From Alistipes sp. (lineage in GTDB: Bacteria > Bacteroidota > Bacteroidia > Bacteroidales > Rikenellaceae), in contig JAFPAD010000020.1 in the NCBI GenBank assembly GCA_017424405.1, positions 1 through 60,805 of the forward strand: DNA of 60,805 nt, written 5' to 3'. The translations under genes and the position numbers were made by a program. Shown here one piece after another: positions 17,243 to 25,268 of the stretch (within the stretch, counting starts at the first letter, position 1; the number at the start of each line of letters is the position of its first letter). Below the pieces are notes generated by a model, which did not search any database, had not been told where the DNA came from, and was given only the letters and a program-made list of their open reading frames with translations.

Positions 17243-17340
17243 CACTCGAAAGTTTTACTCGGCTGGTTTATTTGTAGCATAGAGCCGACTAAATAAAAAA
17301 CAGTCCCAAAGCAAAATCAAAATAACCATTATTATTAATT

Positions 17341-17397
17341 TTACGCACAGGGTTTCATGCCCGCCGACGGAGAGCTTAGGCTCGAGGTCATGCGTAA
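17341..17397 (+). ncRNA. Structured 5' leader (three-way-junction-like) before the FadL-like gene
   Basis: TTACGCA (17341-17347) pairs perfectly with TGCGTAA (17391-17397). Inside are GGG-tttcat-GCCC and GAGC-ttag-GCTC hairpins, so the 57 nt can fold into a closed multi-branch structure ending 16 nt before the ATG. I do not match it to a known riboswitch. The rest of the 367-nt gap 17047-17413 holds the terminator and promoter listed and a CGGCT/AGCCG hairpin near 17259. Confidence 0.5.
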
Positions 17398-17413
17398 GAA
17401 AAACAATTAAAGC

Positions 17414-18787
17414 ATGAAAATTTTTACTAAAATTGCAATGACCCTCGCGGTCGCAACAACCATCGCAACATCGGCTTTTGCAGGTGGTCCAATGACAAAC
17501 ACAAACCAGAGTGCACATTTCTTGCGCAGCATCGCTCGCGGTACTTCACTCTCAACAGACGCTGTTTACACTAACCCTGCGGGTGTTGTGTTTATGGAGA
17601 ACGGCTTCCACCTCGGTCTTAGCGACCAGATGGCAGCGCAGACTCGTAAGACTACATCAAGCCTTACAATGGGACCTCAGGTTCCTGGAGGTTTTGCTGA
17701 GACAGATTTCGAGGGTTCGGTATTCTCACCAGCAATCCCAAGTGTTCACTTCGCATGGAAGCACAACCGTTTGGCTATCATGGCAGGTATGGGCGTAAAT
17801 GGTGGTGGTGGTACCATCAAGTATGACAACGGTTTGGCATCATTCGAGCGTATCGTATCATCATTCCCTGCACTTATCGCACAGAGCACTCAGGGTGGTG
17901 TTGTTCCTACAGGCTACTCACGCAACCTTACATTGGATGGTTCTTCAATGACTTTGGCTTTCAACGCTGGTGCTGCATTCCGCATTACAGATTGGTTGTC
18001 AGCAGCTGCTATGGTTCGCGTTGGTGTAACTAACAACTCTTACAAGGCAGGCTTGAGCAACCTCAACCTCAACATTGGCGGTCAGATGATGCCAGCAACA
18101 GCTGTTTTGGCAGGCTCGCCTTATGCTGCATTGGTTGAGCAGTCACTCGACGTTCAGCAGAAGGGTACTTCTATCAGCCCTGTTGTAGCGTTGGCTTTCC
18201 ACAAGGGTGCTTGGGACGCATCTGTAAAGTATGAGTTTGAGATGCGCACAGAGCTCACTAATGAGACTGCAAGCGATATTTCTCTTGAGGCAGGTAAATC
18301 TATGTTCCCTAACGGTGAAAAGGTTAAGGCTGAGACTCCAGCCCTTTTGGCTGCAGCAGTTAGCCGTCACTGCGGTCCTGTAAAGGTTACAGCACAGTGG
18401 CACCACTACTTCGACAAGAATGCCGAGAACTCATTCTCACCTGTTATCCTGGGCAACACTAACGAGTATATGTTGGGTGCTGAGTGGCAGATTTCTGAGA
18501 AGTGGTTGGTATCAGCAGGTACACAGCGCACACAGCTCAACATGGACGAGAGCAAGTACTCTGATATGAACTTCTCAATCTCATCATGGTCAGTAGGTTT
18601 CGGTTTCGCTTACGCATTTGCTGATTGGGGTCGTTTGAACTTGGGTTGTATGCCTACATTCTACGACAGCGTAGAGAGCACAGGTGTTCACGCATTTGGC
18701 GGTCAGTCTCTTGGTCAGTACAAGGACGTTTACAACCGTACTTCAATCGCTTGGGGTATTGGTCTTGACCTTAAGTTCGGTAAGTAA
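17414..18787 (+). CDS. FadL/OmpP1-like outer-membrane protein
   Basis: This 457-aa protein has a signal peptide ending AFA-GG near residue 23. The mature N-terminal segment GGPMTNTNQSAHFLRS...YTNPAGVVFMENG has the NPAG motif of the FadL/OmpP1/TodX transporter family. The remainder is alternating beta strand, ending in LDLKFGK. It is probably a 14-strand barrel for hydrophobic molecules, by family analogy. It has its own terminators and a structured leader, so it is likely a single-gene unit. Codon bias is strong, suggesting an abundant protein. The substrate is unknown. Confidence 0.78.
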   Translation: MKIFTKIAMTLAVATTIATSAFAGGPMTNTNQSAHFLRSIARGTSLSTDAVYTNPAGVVFMENGFHLGLSDQMAAQTRKTTSSLTMGPQVPGGFAETDFEGSVFSPAIPSVHFAWKHNRLAIMAGMGVNGGGGTIKYDNGLASFERIVSSFPALIAQSTQGGVVPTGYSRNLTLDGSSMTLAFNAGAAFRITDWLSAAAMVRVGVTNNSYKAGLSNLNLNIGGQMMPATAVLAGSPYAALVEQSLDVQQKGTSISPVVALAFHKGAWDASVKYEFEMRTELTNETASDISLEAGKSMFPNGEKVKAETPALLAAAVSRHCGPVKVTAQWHHYFDKNAENSFSPVILGNTNEYMLGAEWQISEKWLVSAGTQRTQLNMDESKYSDMNFSISSWSVGFGFAYAFADWGRLNLGCMPTFYDSVESTGVHAFGGQSLGQYKDVYNRTSIAWGIGLDLKFGK

Positions 18788-18794
18788 TACATAA

Positions 18795-18948
18795 GGGTTG
18801 AATCCACCAGCAAGGATTTCACCCAAAGAGATATGAGGCTTCGCGCCTCGAAATGTTACAAGGAAAAAATACTCTTTTTGTAGAATATGGTTTTTTGATT
18901 GCTGGACGGCTGCGCCGCACTCGTTGTGACGCAGCCGTAGTTTTTTTT
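18795..18948 (+). terminator. Hairpin series and terminator after the FadL-like gene
   Basis: Three hairpins follow the stop. The first is GGGTtGAATCC/GGATTtCACCC (18795-18822), the second is GAGGC-ttcgc-GCCTC (18834-18849), and the third is CGGCTGCG/CGCAGCCG (18907-18937) with eight T from 18941. The last is a clear Rho-independent terminator. I see no gene in 18788-19143. Confidence 0.8.
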
Positions 18949-19084
18949 GCGGTAAGTTAATCTCTACTTTGTTGCCCGAAGATACAGTCCGAACTATTAT
19001 TTATATCGTCATTGCGAGGAGGTGTTTACTCCGACGCGGCAATCTCATTCTTTTAATAAAAGGGTCCATCTCCCCACCAGCCAC

Positions 19085-19120
19085 AAAAAAAACTCCGCAG
19101 GGCATGTGCTCTGCGGAGTT
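19085..19120 (-). terminator. tpiA terminator
   Basis: A perfect 10-bp stem AACTCCGCAG/CTGCGGAGTT with a 10-nt loop has a run of A on the left, which is the T-run on the minus strand. It lies 24 nt after the tpiA stop. Confidence 0.88.
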
Positions 19121-19143
19121 TGGTTTAAATATCTCTCAGCGGA

Positions 19144-19896
19144 TTAGAAACCCTTGCCGATAGCGAGGAAGTCCTCAGCCTTCAAAGCTGCACCACCAAT
19201 CAAACCACCATCAACGTCCTCCTTAGCGAAGATCTCAGCTGCGTTTGATGGCTTGCAAGAACCACCGTAAAGGATTGGGCACTCGGCAGCTGCTGCGCCG
19301 AACTTTGAAGCCAATACCTCGCGGATGTAAGCGTGGATCTCCTGTGCCTGCTCTGCAGTTGCAGTCTCGCCTGTACCGATAGCCCAAACTGGCTCGTAAG
19401 CGATTACGAGGTCAGCGAACTGCTCCTCAGTAAGGTTGAATACTACCTCCTCAATCTGCTGCTTGCAAACGTCGAAGTGCTTGCCTGCCTTACGCTCGTC
19501 GAGGCTCTCACCTACGCAGTAGATAGGCTTCAAACCGTTAGCGTAAGCCTGTGCCATCTTCTTGTTCAAGGTCTCAGAAGTCTCACCGTAGTACTGGCGA
19601 CGCTCAGAGTGACCCAAGATAACGTACTCACAACCGAGTGCTGCAATCATTGAAGCTGCTACCTCGCCTGTGTAAGCACCCTTAGCCTCTGTTGCACAGT
19701 CCTGAGCACCAACAGCGATGTCAGTACCCTTCAAAGTCTCAATCACCTGTGAGAGGTGAGTGAATGGAGGGCATACGATGAAATTAACGCAAGAGCAAAC
19801 CTCTGAGCGACCAGCTGCTACGCCCTTTGCCAACTCAACGCCCTCAGCTGGGAGGGTGTTCATCTTCCAGTTACCTGCTACAATCTTTTTTCTCAT
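19144..19896 (-). CDS. tpiA: Triosephosphate isomerase
   Basis: This 250-aa TIM-barrel enzyme interconverts dihydroxyacetone phosphate and glyceraldehyde 3-phosphate in the cytoplasm. All catalytic elements are visible: Lys11 in GNWKMN, the His in LGHSERR, the Glu in AYEPVWAIGTG and the phosphate-binding loop near GGAALKAEDF. It lies 93 nt downstream of lysS on the same strand, with a heptamer array between, and has its own terminator. No separate promoter is obvious, so it may be read from lysS. Confidence 0.97.
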   Translation of the reverse strand: MRKKIVAGNWKMNTLPAEGVELAKGVAAGRSEVCSCVNFIVCPPFTHLSQVIETLKGTDIAVGAQDCATEAKGAYTGEVAASMIAALGCEYVILGHSERRQYYGETSETLNKKMAQAYANGLKPIYCVGESLDERKAGKHFDVCKQQIEEVVFNLTEEQFADLVIAYEPVWAIGTGETATAEQAQEIHAYIREVLASKFGAAAAECPILYGGSCKPSNAAEIFAKEDVDGGLIGGAALKAEDFLAIGKGF

Positions 19897-19960
19897 TTTT
19901 CTTTAAGTTTTTATTGTTTTTGTATAGATCTTTCTTAATTCGCGATTATCCAAAACTCAA

Positions 19961-19989
19961 CTTTGAATTTTGAATTCTAAATTTTGAAT
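19961..19989. repeat. Heptamer array abutting the lysS stop
   Basis: The units are CTTTGAA, TTTTGAA, TTCTAAA, TTTTGAA and a final T. The array directly touches the lysS stop codon (19990-19992 on the plus strand). Confidence 0.85.
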
Positions 19990-21726
19990 TTACTCAGCCT
20001 TCTGGCTCTCAATCCAAGCCTTGATGTCGGCAGTAGGCAAGCCTAATTTATTCTTCTTGTTGAAGCCGCAGAGGTCGTTGAAGAGCTTGGCACCACCATT
20101 CGCCGATGTGTTTTGGAACGACTCCACGGTGATGTAACCCATCTTCTGGATTGGTGCAACCCACTCCTCAGGAATACCTGCCTCGACATACTTCGCTGCG
20201 TCGTCTGCCACAACCTTCTTCTCGGGGCGCATTGTTGGGAAGAACAACACGTCCTGAATAGATGGCTGGTTGAGCATGAACATTGTGAGGCGGTCGATGC
20301 CGATACCCATACCCGAGCATGATGGCATACCGTACTCCAAAGCACGTACAAAGTCCATGTCGATAAACATTGCCTCGTCGTCACCCTTCTCCGAGAGCTT
20401 CAACTGCTCCTGGAAGCGCTCATACTGGTCGATAGGGTCGTTAAGCTCCGAGTAAGCGTTGCAGAGCTCCTTGCCGTTTACGAAGAGCTCGAAACGCTCT
20501 GTCAAATCCTGATTGTCGCGGTGACGCTTACACAGTGGCGACATCTCGCGTGGATAGTCGCAGATGAATGTAGGCTGAATCAAGTCGCCCTCGCAGTACT
20601 GACCGAAGATAGCGTCGATGAGCTTACCCTTACCCATTGTGTCGTCAATCTCCACGTTCAGGCGCTGGCATGCCTCACGAAGCTGCTCCTCCGACTGACC
20701 TGTGATGTCGTAGCCAGTCTTCTCAAGGATAGCATCGGTCATAGTGAGGCGGCGGAATGGAGCCTTGAATGAAATCTGCTTACCATCAACCTCGAGCTCT
20801 GTTGTGCCGTTTGTAGCCATAGCCACACGCTCCAACATCTTCTCGGTGAACTCCATCATCCACTTGTAGTCCTTGTACGCCACGTAAATCTCCATGCATG
20901 TGAACTCAGGGTTGTGAGTGCGGTCCATACCCTCGTTACGGAAGTTCTTACCGAACTCGTACACGCCGTCGAAGCCGCCCACGATAAGACGCTTGAGGTA
21001 GAGCTCCGTAGCTATTCGCATGTAGAAGTCGGTGTCAAGAGCGTTGTGGTGAGTGATGAACGGACGTGCTGATGCACCTCCAGGGATTGGCTGCAGGATT
21101 GGAGTCTCCACCTCGATGTAGCCGTGCTCGTTGAAGAACTCGCGCATTGTAGCCATAATCTTGGCACGCTTCACAAAAACCTCCTTCACGTGAGGATTCA
21201 CCACCAAATCAACATAACGCTGACGGTAACGCACCTCAGGGTCGGTCAAAGCGTCGAACTGCTTGCCGTCCTTCTCCTTCACGATAGGGAGTGGGCGGAT
21301 TGACTTTGAGATTACGGTGAGCTGCTGGCAGTGTACCGACTTCTCGCCCGAGTTGGTGATGAAGCCGAAGCCCTCAACGCCTACGAAGTCACCGATGTCC
21401 AAGAGCTTCTTGAATACGGTGTTGTAGAGTGTTGGGTCGCCCTCGGGGCAGATGTCGTCACGACGGATATATACCTGAATACGACCGGTGTGGTCCTGCA
21501 ACTCGAAGAATGATGCACTACCCATAATACGGCGGCTCATGATTCGACCTGCGATACGCACCTTGCCATACTGCTCTTTGTTCTCCTCGGTGAGATTATC
21601 TGATATTTCGGCAGCGGTAGCCGTTACGTCAAACATCTTGGCAGGGTAAGGCTCGATGCCCAACTCGCGCAACGCCGAGAGTGATTTACGACGCAAAAGT
21701 TCTTGTTCAGAGAGTTCCATGCTCAT
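19990..21726 (-). CDS. lysS: Lysine--tRNA ligase (class II)
   Basis: This 578-aa class II LysRS has an N-terminal OB-fold anticodon domain (about 55-175, with RIAGRIMSRRIMGSASF). Motif 1 region is PGGASARPF, motif 2 is RNEGMDRTHNPEFT, and motif 3 is GIGIDRLTMFML. The E. coli enzyme is about 505 aa; here about 70 extra residues follow motif 3 (VVADDAAKYVEAGIPEEW... to the end), an appended small helical domain. I recall this in other Bacteroidetes LysRS. Start: ATG at 21726 (MSMELSEQ) or 21720 (MELSEQ). The promoter upstream is excellent. Confidence 0.96.
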   Translation of the reverse strand: MSMELSEQELLRRKSLSALRELGIEPYPAKMFDVTATAAEISDNLTEENKEQYGKVRIAGRIMSRRIMGSASFFELQDHTGRIQVYIRRDDICPEGDPTLYNTVFKKLLDIGDFVGVEGFGFITNSGEKSVHCQQLTVISKSIRPLPIVKEKDGKQFDALTDPEVRYRQRYVDLVVNPHVKEVFVKRAKIMATMREFFNEHGYIEVETPILQPIPGGASARPFITHHNALDTDFYMRIATELYLKRLIVGGFDGVYEFGKNFRNEGMDRTHNPEFTCMEIYVAYKDYKWMMEFTEKMLERVAMATNGTTELEVDGKQISFKAPFRRLTMTDAILEKTGYDITGQSEEQLREACQRLNVEIDDTMGKGKLIDAIFGQYCEGDLIQPTFICDYPREMSPLCKRHRDNQDLTERFELFVNGKELCNAYSELNDPIDQYERFQEQLKLSEKGDDEAMFIDMDFVRALEYGMPSCSGMGIGIDRLTMFMLNQPSIQDVLFFPTMRPEKKVVADDAAKYVEAGIPEEWVAPIQKMGYITVESFQNTSANGGAKLFNDLCGFNKKNKLGLPTADIKAWIESQKAE

Positions 21727-21753
21727 AATTATAAATTTTTGTCCATTTGGCTA

Positions 21754-21784
21754 CAAAGTTACACAATTATAATTCAAAATGCAA
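21754..21784 (-). promoter_or_regulatory. lysS promoter
   Basis: On the minus strand TTG (plus 21782-21784), exactly 20 nt, then TAACTTTG (plus 21754-21761) is a full match to the Bacteroidetes consensus. The TTG lies inside the heptamer array 21773-21802. Confidence 0.75.
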
Positions 21785-21802
21785 AATTCAAAATTCAAAA
21801 TT
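21773..21802. repeat. Heptamer array overlapping the lysS -33 element
   Basis: The units are TTCAAAA, TGCAAAA, TTCAAAA, TTCAAAA and TTA. A change in unit number would alter the sequence upstream of the -7 box. Confidence 0.8.
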
Positions 21803-22062
21803 AGAGCAATATAGAGTGGATACCCAATGAACGAAAAGAAAACAAGTACAATCCCTTCAGTTCGCACCCTTGTTTATGCTCTTTGCCGACGTTAAAATGG
21901 GTATTTATCCCCATCAATTATTTGCAAGCGTCAGCTTCAATTTTGAATTTTGAATTTGACCCCACCACAAGGGTGGTGTTTCACCACCTCGGCTCGGCAA
22001 AGAAAATAAATTTTCTCTGCTCTTGCCTTAATGGTGGCGTTGAATTTTGAAATCCCCTTCGC
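21803..22062. other. Non-coding gap between lysS and the ABC operon
   Basis: I see no gene. Two more heptamer stretches occur (21935-21957 and 22039-22051). A GGTGGT-rich hairpin region lies near 21961-21990 (ACCAC/GTGGT). No clear terminator for the ABC operon is visible. Confidence 0.5.
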
Positions 22063-23376
22063 CTATTGCTTAATCCACATCAGCAGTTCCTTCAGACTTG
22101 GTTTCTTGCCGTGCATAAAGACTCCCACACGGTAAATCTTTCCTGCCACCCAAGCCATGCCCGCCACCGATATGTAGAGCACCACCAACGACAGAACAAT
22201 CTGCCATGTAGGTATGCCAAACGGTATGCGAGCCATCATCACCACAGGCGATGTGAATGGTATCACCGAGCCCCAGAATGCCAATGCTGAGTCGGGGTCG
22301 TTGAAGACCGACATGGCGAGTATCAATGCCAAGATTATCGGAATGGTGATGGGTGTTTGCAGCTGGTTGGCGTCTTGTATCGAGTCCACTGCCGAGCCTA
22401 CGGCAGCAAACATCGCCGAGTAGAAGAGGAAGCCTCCCACGAGGAACAACATGAGCCACACGAACATCATCACCAAACGCACGGGGTCGGTCGCCAGCGC
22501 CACCGCCGAGAGCATGTCGGCGTCGATGCCCGCTTGTGCCGAGGTTATCGTGCCCGCCTCGACAGCCGCCACCGTCTGCATCATATCCTCAGGCATGAGC
22601 GACGGCAGCACCGCAGCACTCAAACCGCACACCAACACAGCCCATATCGCTATCTGGGTCACAGCAACCGATGCCACACCCAAAATCTTACCCAGCATCA
22701 GTTCAAAAGGCTTCACGCTCGACACCAGAACGTCGAGCACGCGGCTGCCCTTCTCCTCGATTACCGAGGTCATCACCATCGAACCGTAGATGAGCAGGAA
22801 CATGTAGAGCATCATGCCTAGCACCAAGCCCAGTAGGTATGCCACGCCCGACGATGTAGCCTCCTCTTCCTTGCCCTCCTCTTGCAGGTCGTTGCGGTAG
22901 GTGGTGAGAGTCACGTTTGCCTTCACATCTTCGATTATCTGCTCCAGATTGTCAATCTCGTAACGCTTCAGACGCTCCTGTTCGATGATGCGCTCCATTT
23001 GTGAGGCTATGTTGCTTTCGAGCGACATCGACGACGAGGAGTTGGTGTAGAGCTTCGCACTTGTAGGGTTATCCACAATGTCGGCACCTATCCACAACAC
23101 TCCAAATATATCCTCTTTGGCACGTGCCTGCTCCAGCGTGCAATCCTCCGTTGAGAATATCACCTCCTTGTCACCCGATAGCTTGGGCGCAATCACGCCA
23201 CTCTCGTCCAGCACGACAAATGTCTTGGTGTCACCCTTAGCAAAGAGCATCATCAACGTAGGTGCCGCCATGAGTCCTATCATGAGCAGGGGCATGAGAA
23301 TTGTTGTTATGATAAATGACTTTTTGCGTACGCGTTCGTTGAACTCGCGACCTATGATTATTCCTATCTTATTCAT
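22063..23376 (-). CDS. ABC-2 type exporter permease (NatB-like)
   Basis: This 437-aa membrane protein has one N-terminal transmembrane helix (about residues 22-45), a large extracytoplasmic domain (about 50-175) and a cluster of five or so C-terminal helices (about 177-420). That is the layout of NatB/YhaP-type ABC-2 permeases. It starts with GIIIGREFNERVRKKSF, typical of this group. It pairs with the ATPase gene 13 nt upstream. The substrate could be Na+, a peptide or a lipid; the sequence does not say. Confidence 0.88.
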   Translation of the reverse strand: MNKIGIIIGREFNERVRKKSFIITTILMPLLMIGLMAAPTLMMLFAKGDTKTFVVLDESGVIAPKLSGDKEVIFSTEDCTLEQARAKEDIFGVLWIGADIVDNPTSAKLYTNSSSSMSLESNIASQMERIIEQERLKRYEIDNLEQIIEDVKANVTLTTYRNDLQEEGKEEEATSSGVAYLLGLVLGMMLYMFLLIYGSMVMTSVIEEKGSRVLDVLVSSVKPFELMLGKILGVASVAVTQIAIWAVLVCGLSAAVLPSLMPEDMMQTVAAVEAGTITSAQAGIDADMLSAVALATDPVRLVMMFVWLMLFLVGGFLFYSAMFAAVGSAVDSIQDANQLQTPITIPIILALILAMSVFNDPDSALAFWGSVIPFTSPVVMMARIPFGIPTWQIVLSLVVLYISVAGMAWVAGKIYRVGVFMHGKKPSLKELLMWIKQ

Positions 23377-23389
23377 AATTGCTAACGTT

Positions 23390-24313
23390 TTATAATTTAC
23401 CCTCGACGGCCTTGATGAATATGTCGTTCATGCTTGGTATCACCTCGCGGAACGAACGCAACTCAACAGCCTCGTTTGCGGCTGCAATGCTCTCTCTGAG
23501 GCTTACGCCGTCGTTGAGGCGTATGCGCATTTGGTTGAGCGAGGAGTCGGCAACCGCAGCCTCGTCCAGCACCTCGACATAGGGTTTAAGCCCGTCGCGC
23601 AGCCTCTCCGTAGCACCCTCGAATACCACCTCAAATATGTTCTCGCCAAAGCGACGACGCACCTCGTCGGTTGAGCCCGAGAGTATGTTGCGTGACTTGT
23701 TTATGAGGGTTATGTGGTCGCAAATCTCCTCTACGCTTGCCATGTTGTGGGTCGAGAAAATCACCGTCGCACCCTCATCTCTGAGGCGCAAAATCTCCTG
23801 CTTGAGCAGGTTCGCATTTATGGGGTCGAAGCCCGAGAAGGGCTCGTCGAAGATGAGCAACTTAGGCTCGTGCAAGACGGTGGTTATGAACTGCACCTTC
23901 TGCGCCATACCCTTCGACAGATCCTCCACCTTGCGGTTCCACCAATCCTCGATGCCGAAGCGTATGAACCATGTCTTCAGGCGTGCAATAGCCTCACGAC
24001 GTGACAGACCTTTCAGACGTGCGAAGAAGATAGCTTGCTCGCCCACCTTCATCTTCTTGTATAGACCTCGCTCCTCAGGCAGATAACCTATGCGGTAGAT
24101 ATCCTCGTCGGTGATGGGTTTGCCCTGAAACAGCACACGACCTGCGTCGGGCAGAGTTATGCGGTTTACAACCCTTATGAGAGTACTCTTACCTGCGCCG
24201 TTGGGACCCAGCAAGCCGTAGATGGAGCCTTCGGGTACAGCGAGCGACACATCGCTCAAGGCGGTATGTGCCGAGTAACGTTTGGTTACGTTTTCAATCT
24301 GTAATATGTCCAT
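23390..24313 (-). CDS. ABC exporter ATP-binding protein (NatA-like)
   Basis: This 307-aa ATPase has Walker A GPNGAGKST (about 36-44), a signature motif in the LSKGMAQKVQ form found in NatA-like exporters, Walker B LLIFDEPFSGFDP and the H-loop STHN. An extra C-terminal domain of about 85 aa follows residue 220. It drives the permease encoded 13 nt downstream. It is divergent from the DUF4465 gene with 145 nt between. Confidence 0.93.
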   Translation of the reverse strand: MDILQIENVTKRYSAHTALSDVSLAVPEGSIYGLLGPNGAGKSTLIRVVNRITLPDAGRVLFQGKPITDEDIYRIGYLPEERGLYKKMKVGEQAIFFARLKGLSRREAIARLKTWFIRFGIEDWWNRKVEDLSKGMAQKVQFITTVLHEPKLLIFDEPFSGFDPINANLLKQEILRLRDEGATVIFSTHNMASVEEICDHITLINKSRNILSGSTDEVRRRFGENIFEVVFEGATERLRDGLKPYVEVLDEAAVADSSLNQMRIRLNDGVSLRESIAAANEAVELRSFREVIPSMNDIFIKAVEGKL

Positions 24314-24458
24314 AGTGTTATGATGTTTACTTTATTAGTCGCACATTGATGTCATAAAATTACAAAAACCAGCAGAAAAATACACATCAGCGGGATATAT
24401 TTTTTGCGGGCAATGTAAAATTTGCTAATTTTACGTCATTAACCAAACATGATAATAG

Positions 24459-25250
24459 ATGAAAAAGTTTCTCATTTTAGCTCTTAGCCTCGTGGCTGTA
24501 GCTTGTAGTAAAGATAACGAAGAGGTACAACGTGAATGGATAACACTCGATTTCGAGGCTGCAACCTTCTCCAGCAAGGTGGCAACCAACCCCTCGACCT
24601 GGAACTTTGTGCAGGAGGGCTACGGCTGGCAAGATGGGGCAACATCTTTGAGTCACGAGTCAATCTTCACCCACGACTATGGTTATGCACTCTATGGTGG
24701 AGGTTTGACGATTTCTAATTACAACACCTGCGATGTGTCGCGCTTCGGCAGCTACGAGTACGACCTGTATGTCTATAATGCTAAGAATCAGGACTCACGT
24801 CAAGGTGGCGGCAGTGGCGGCAGCGATAATTTCCTTATTGCTCATGGCAATTTTGATCCCAACGTCGATGCAGAGCTCGATTTGCGCCCCACAATCACCT
24901 GTGCCGACGGCGAGCCCCGCATGATAAAGGGTTGTAAGGTGTGCTCCACATCTTATTTCGTAAATATCACCGAGAATGGTAATCCCTTCTCGCCTGCGCT
25001 GAAGGATGGTGAGCAGATAAAGATTTATGCCACAGGCTACGACGCGTCGGGGCGTGAGGGTAAGACCGTAGAGATGGTGCTTGCTCGCAAGGGAAAAATC
25101 ATCAAGGAGTGGACGGCGTGGAATTTATCTTCGTTGGGCGAGGTGGTCACCGTTAAGTTCAACATTCAAGGTGGCAATGCCGACGAGTGGGGTATGACCA
25201 CACCCAAGTATTTTGCCATTGATGATATTGTAGTTGAGAAGAAAGAGTAA
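24459..25250 (+). CDS. DUF4465-type secreted lipoprotein
   Basis: This 263-aa protein has a lipobox ending LVAVAC at residue 16. The mature part starts ITLDFEAATF and continues YGWQDGATSLSHESIFTHDYG...YGGGLTISNYNTCD, the pattern of DUF4465 (a beta-sandwich, carbohydrate-binding-like fold, from memory). A Gly/Ser loop GGGSGGSDNF precedes the second half. It is 18 nt upstream of the PHP-phosphoesterase gene and cotranscribed, so the two may share a substrate. The function is unknown. Confidence 0.72.
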   Translation: MKKFLILALSLVAVACSKDNEEVQREWITLDFEAATFSSKVATNPSTWNFVQEGYGWQDGATSLSHESIFTHDYGYALYGGGLTISNYNTCDVSRFGSYEYDLYVYNAKNQDSRQGGGSGGSDNFLIAHGNFDPNVDAELDLRPTITCADGEPRMIKGCKVCSTSYFVNITENGNPFSPALKDGEQIKIYATGYDASGREGKTVEMVLARKGKIIKEWTAWNLSSLGEVVTVKFNIQGGNADEWGMTTPKYFAIDDIVVEKKE

Positions 25251-25268
25251 ACTTAAAACCTAAACCAT

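Noticed and set aside
17341..17397. FMN riboswitch, suggested by the AGGG...CCCGCCGACGG string
   Set aside because: Far too short, and the conserved GGTGAAATTCCC-type core and multi-hairpin layout are absent.
18969..19163. 64-aa plus-strand frame over the tpiA terminator
   Set aside because: It overlaps the tpiA 3' end and its perfect terminator hairpin; composition is not protein-like.
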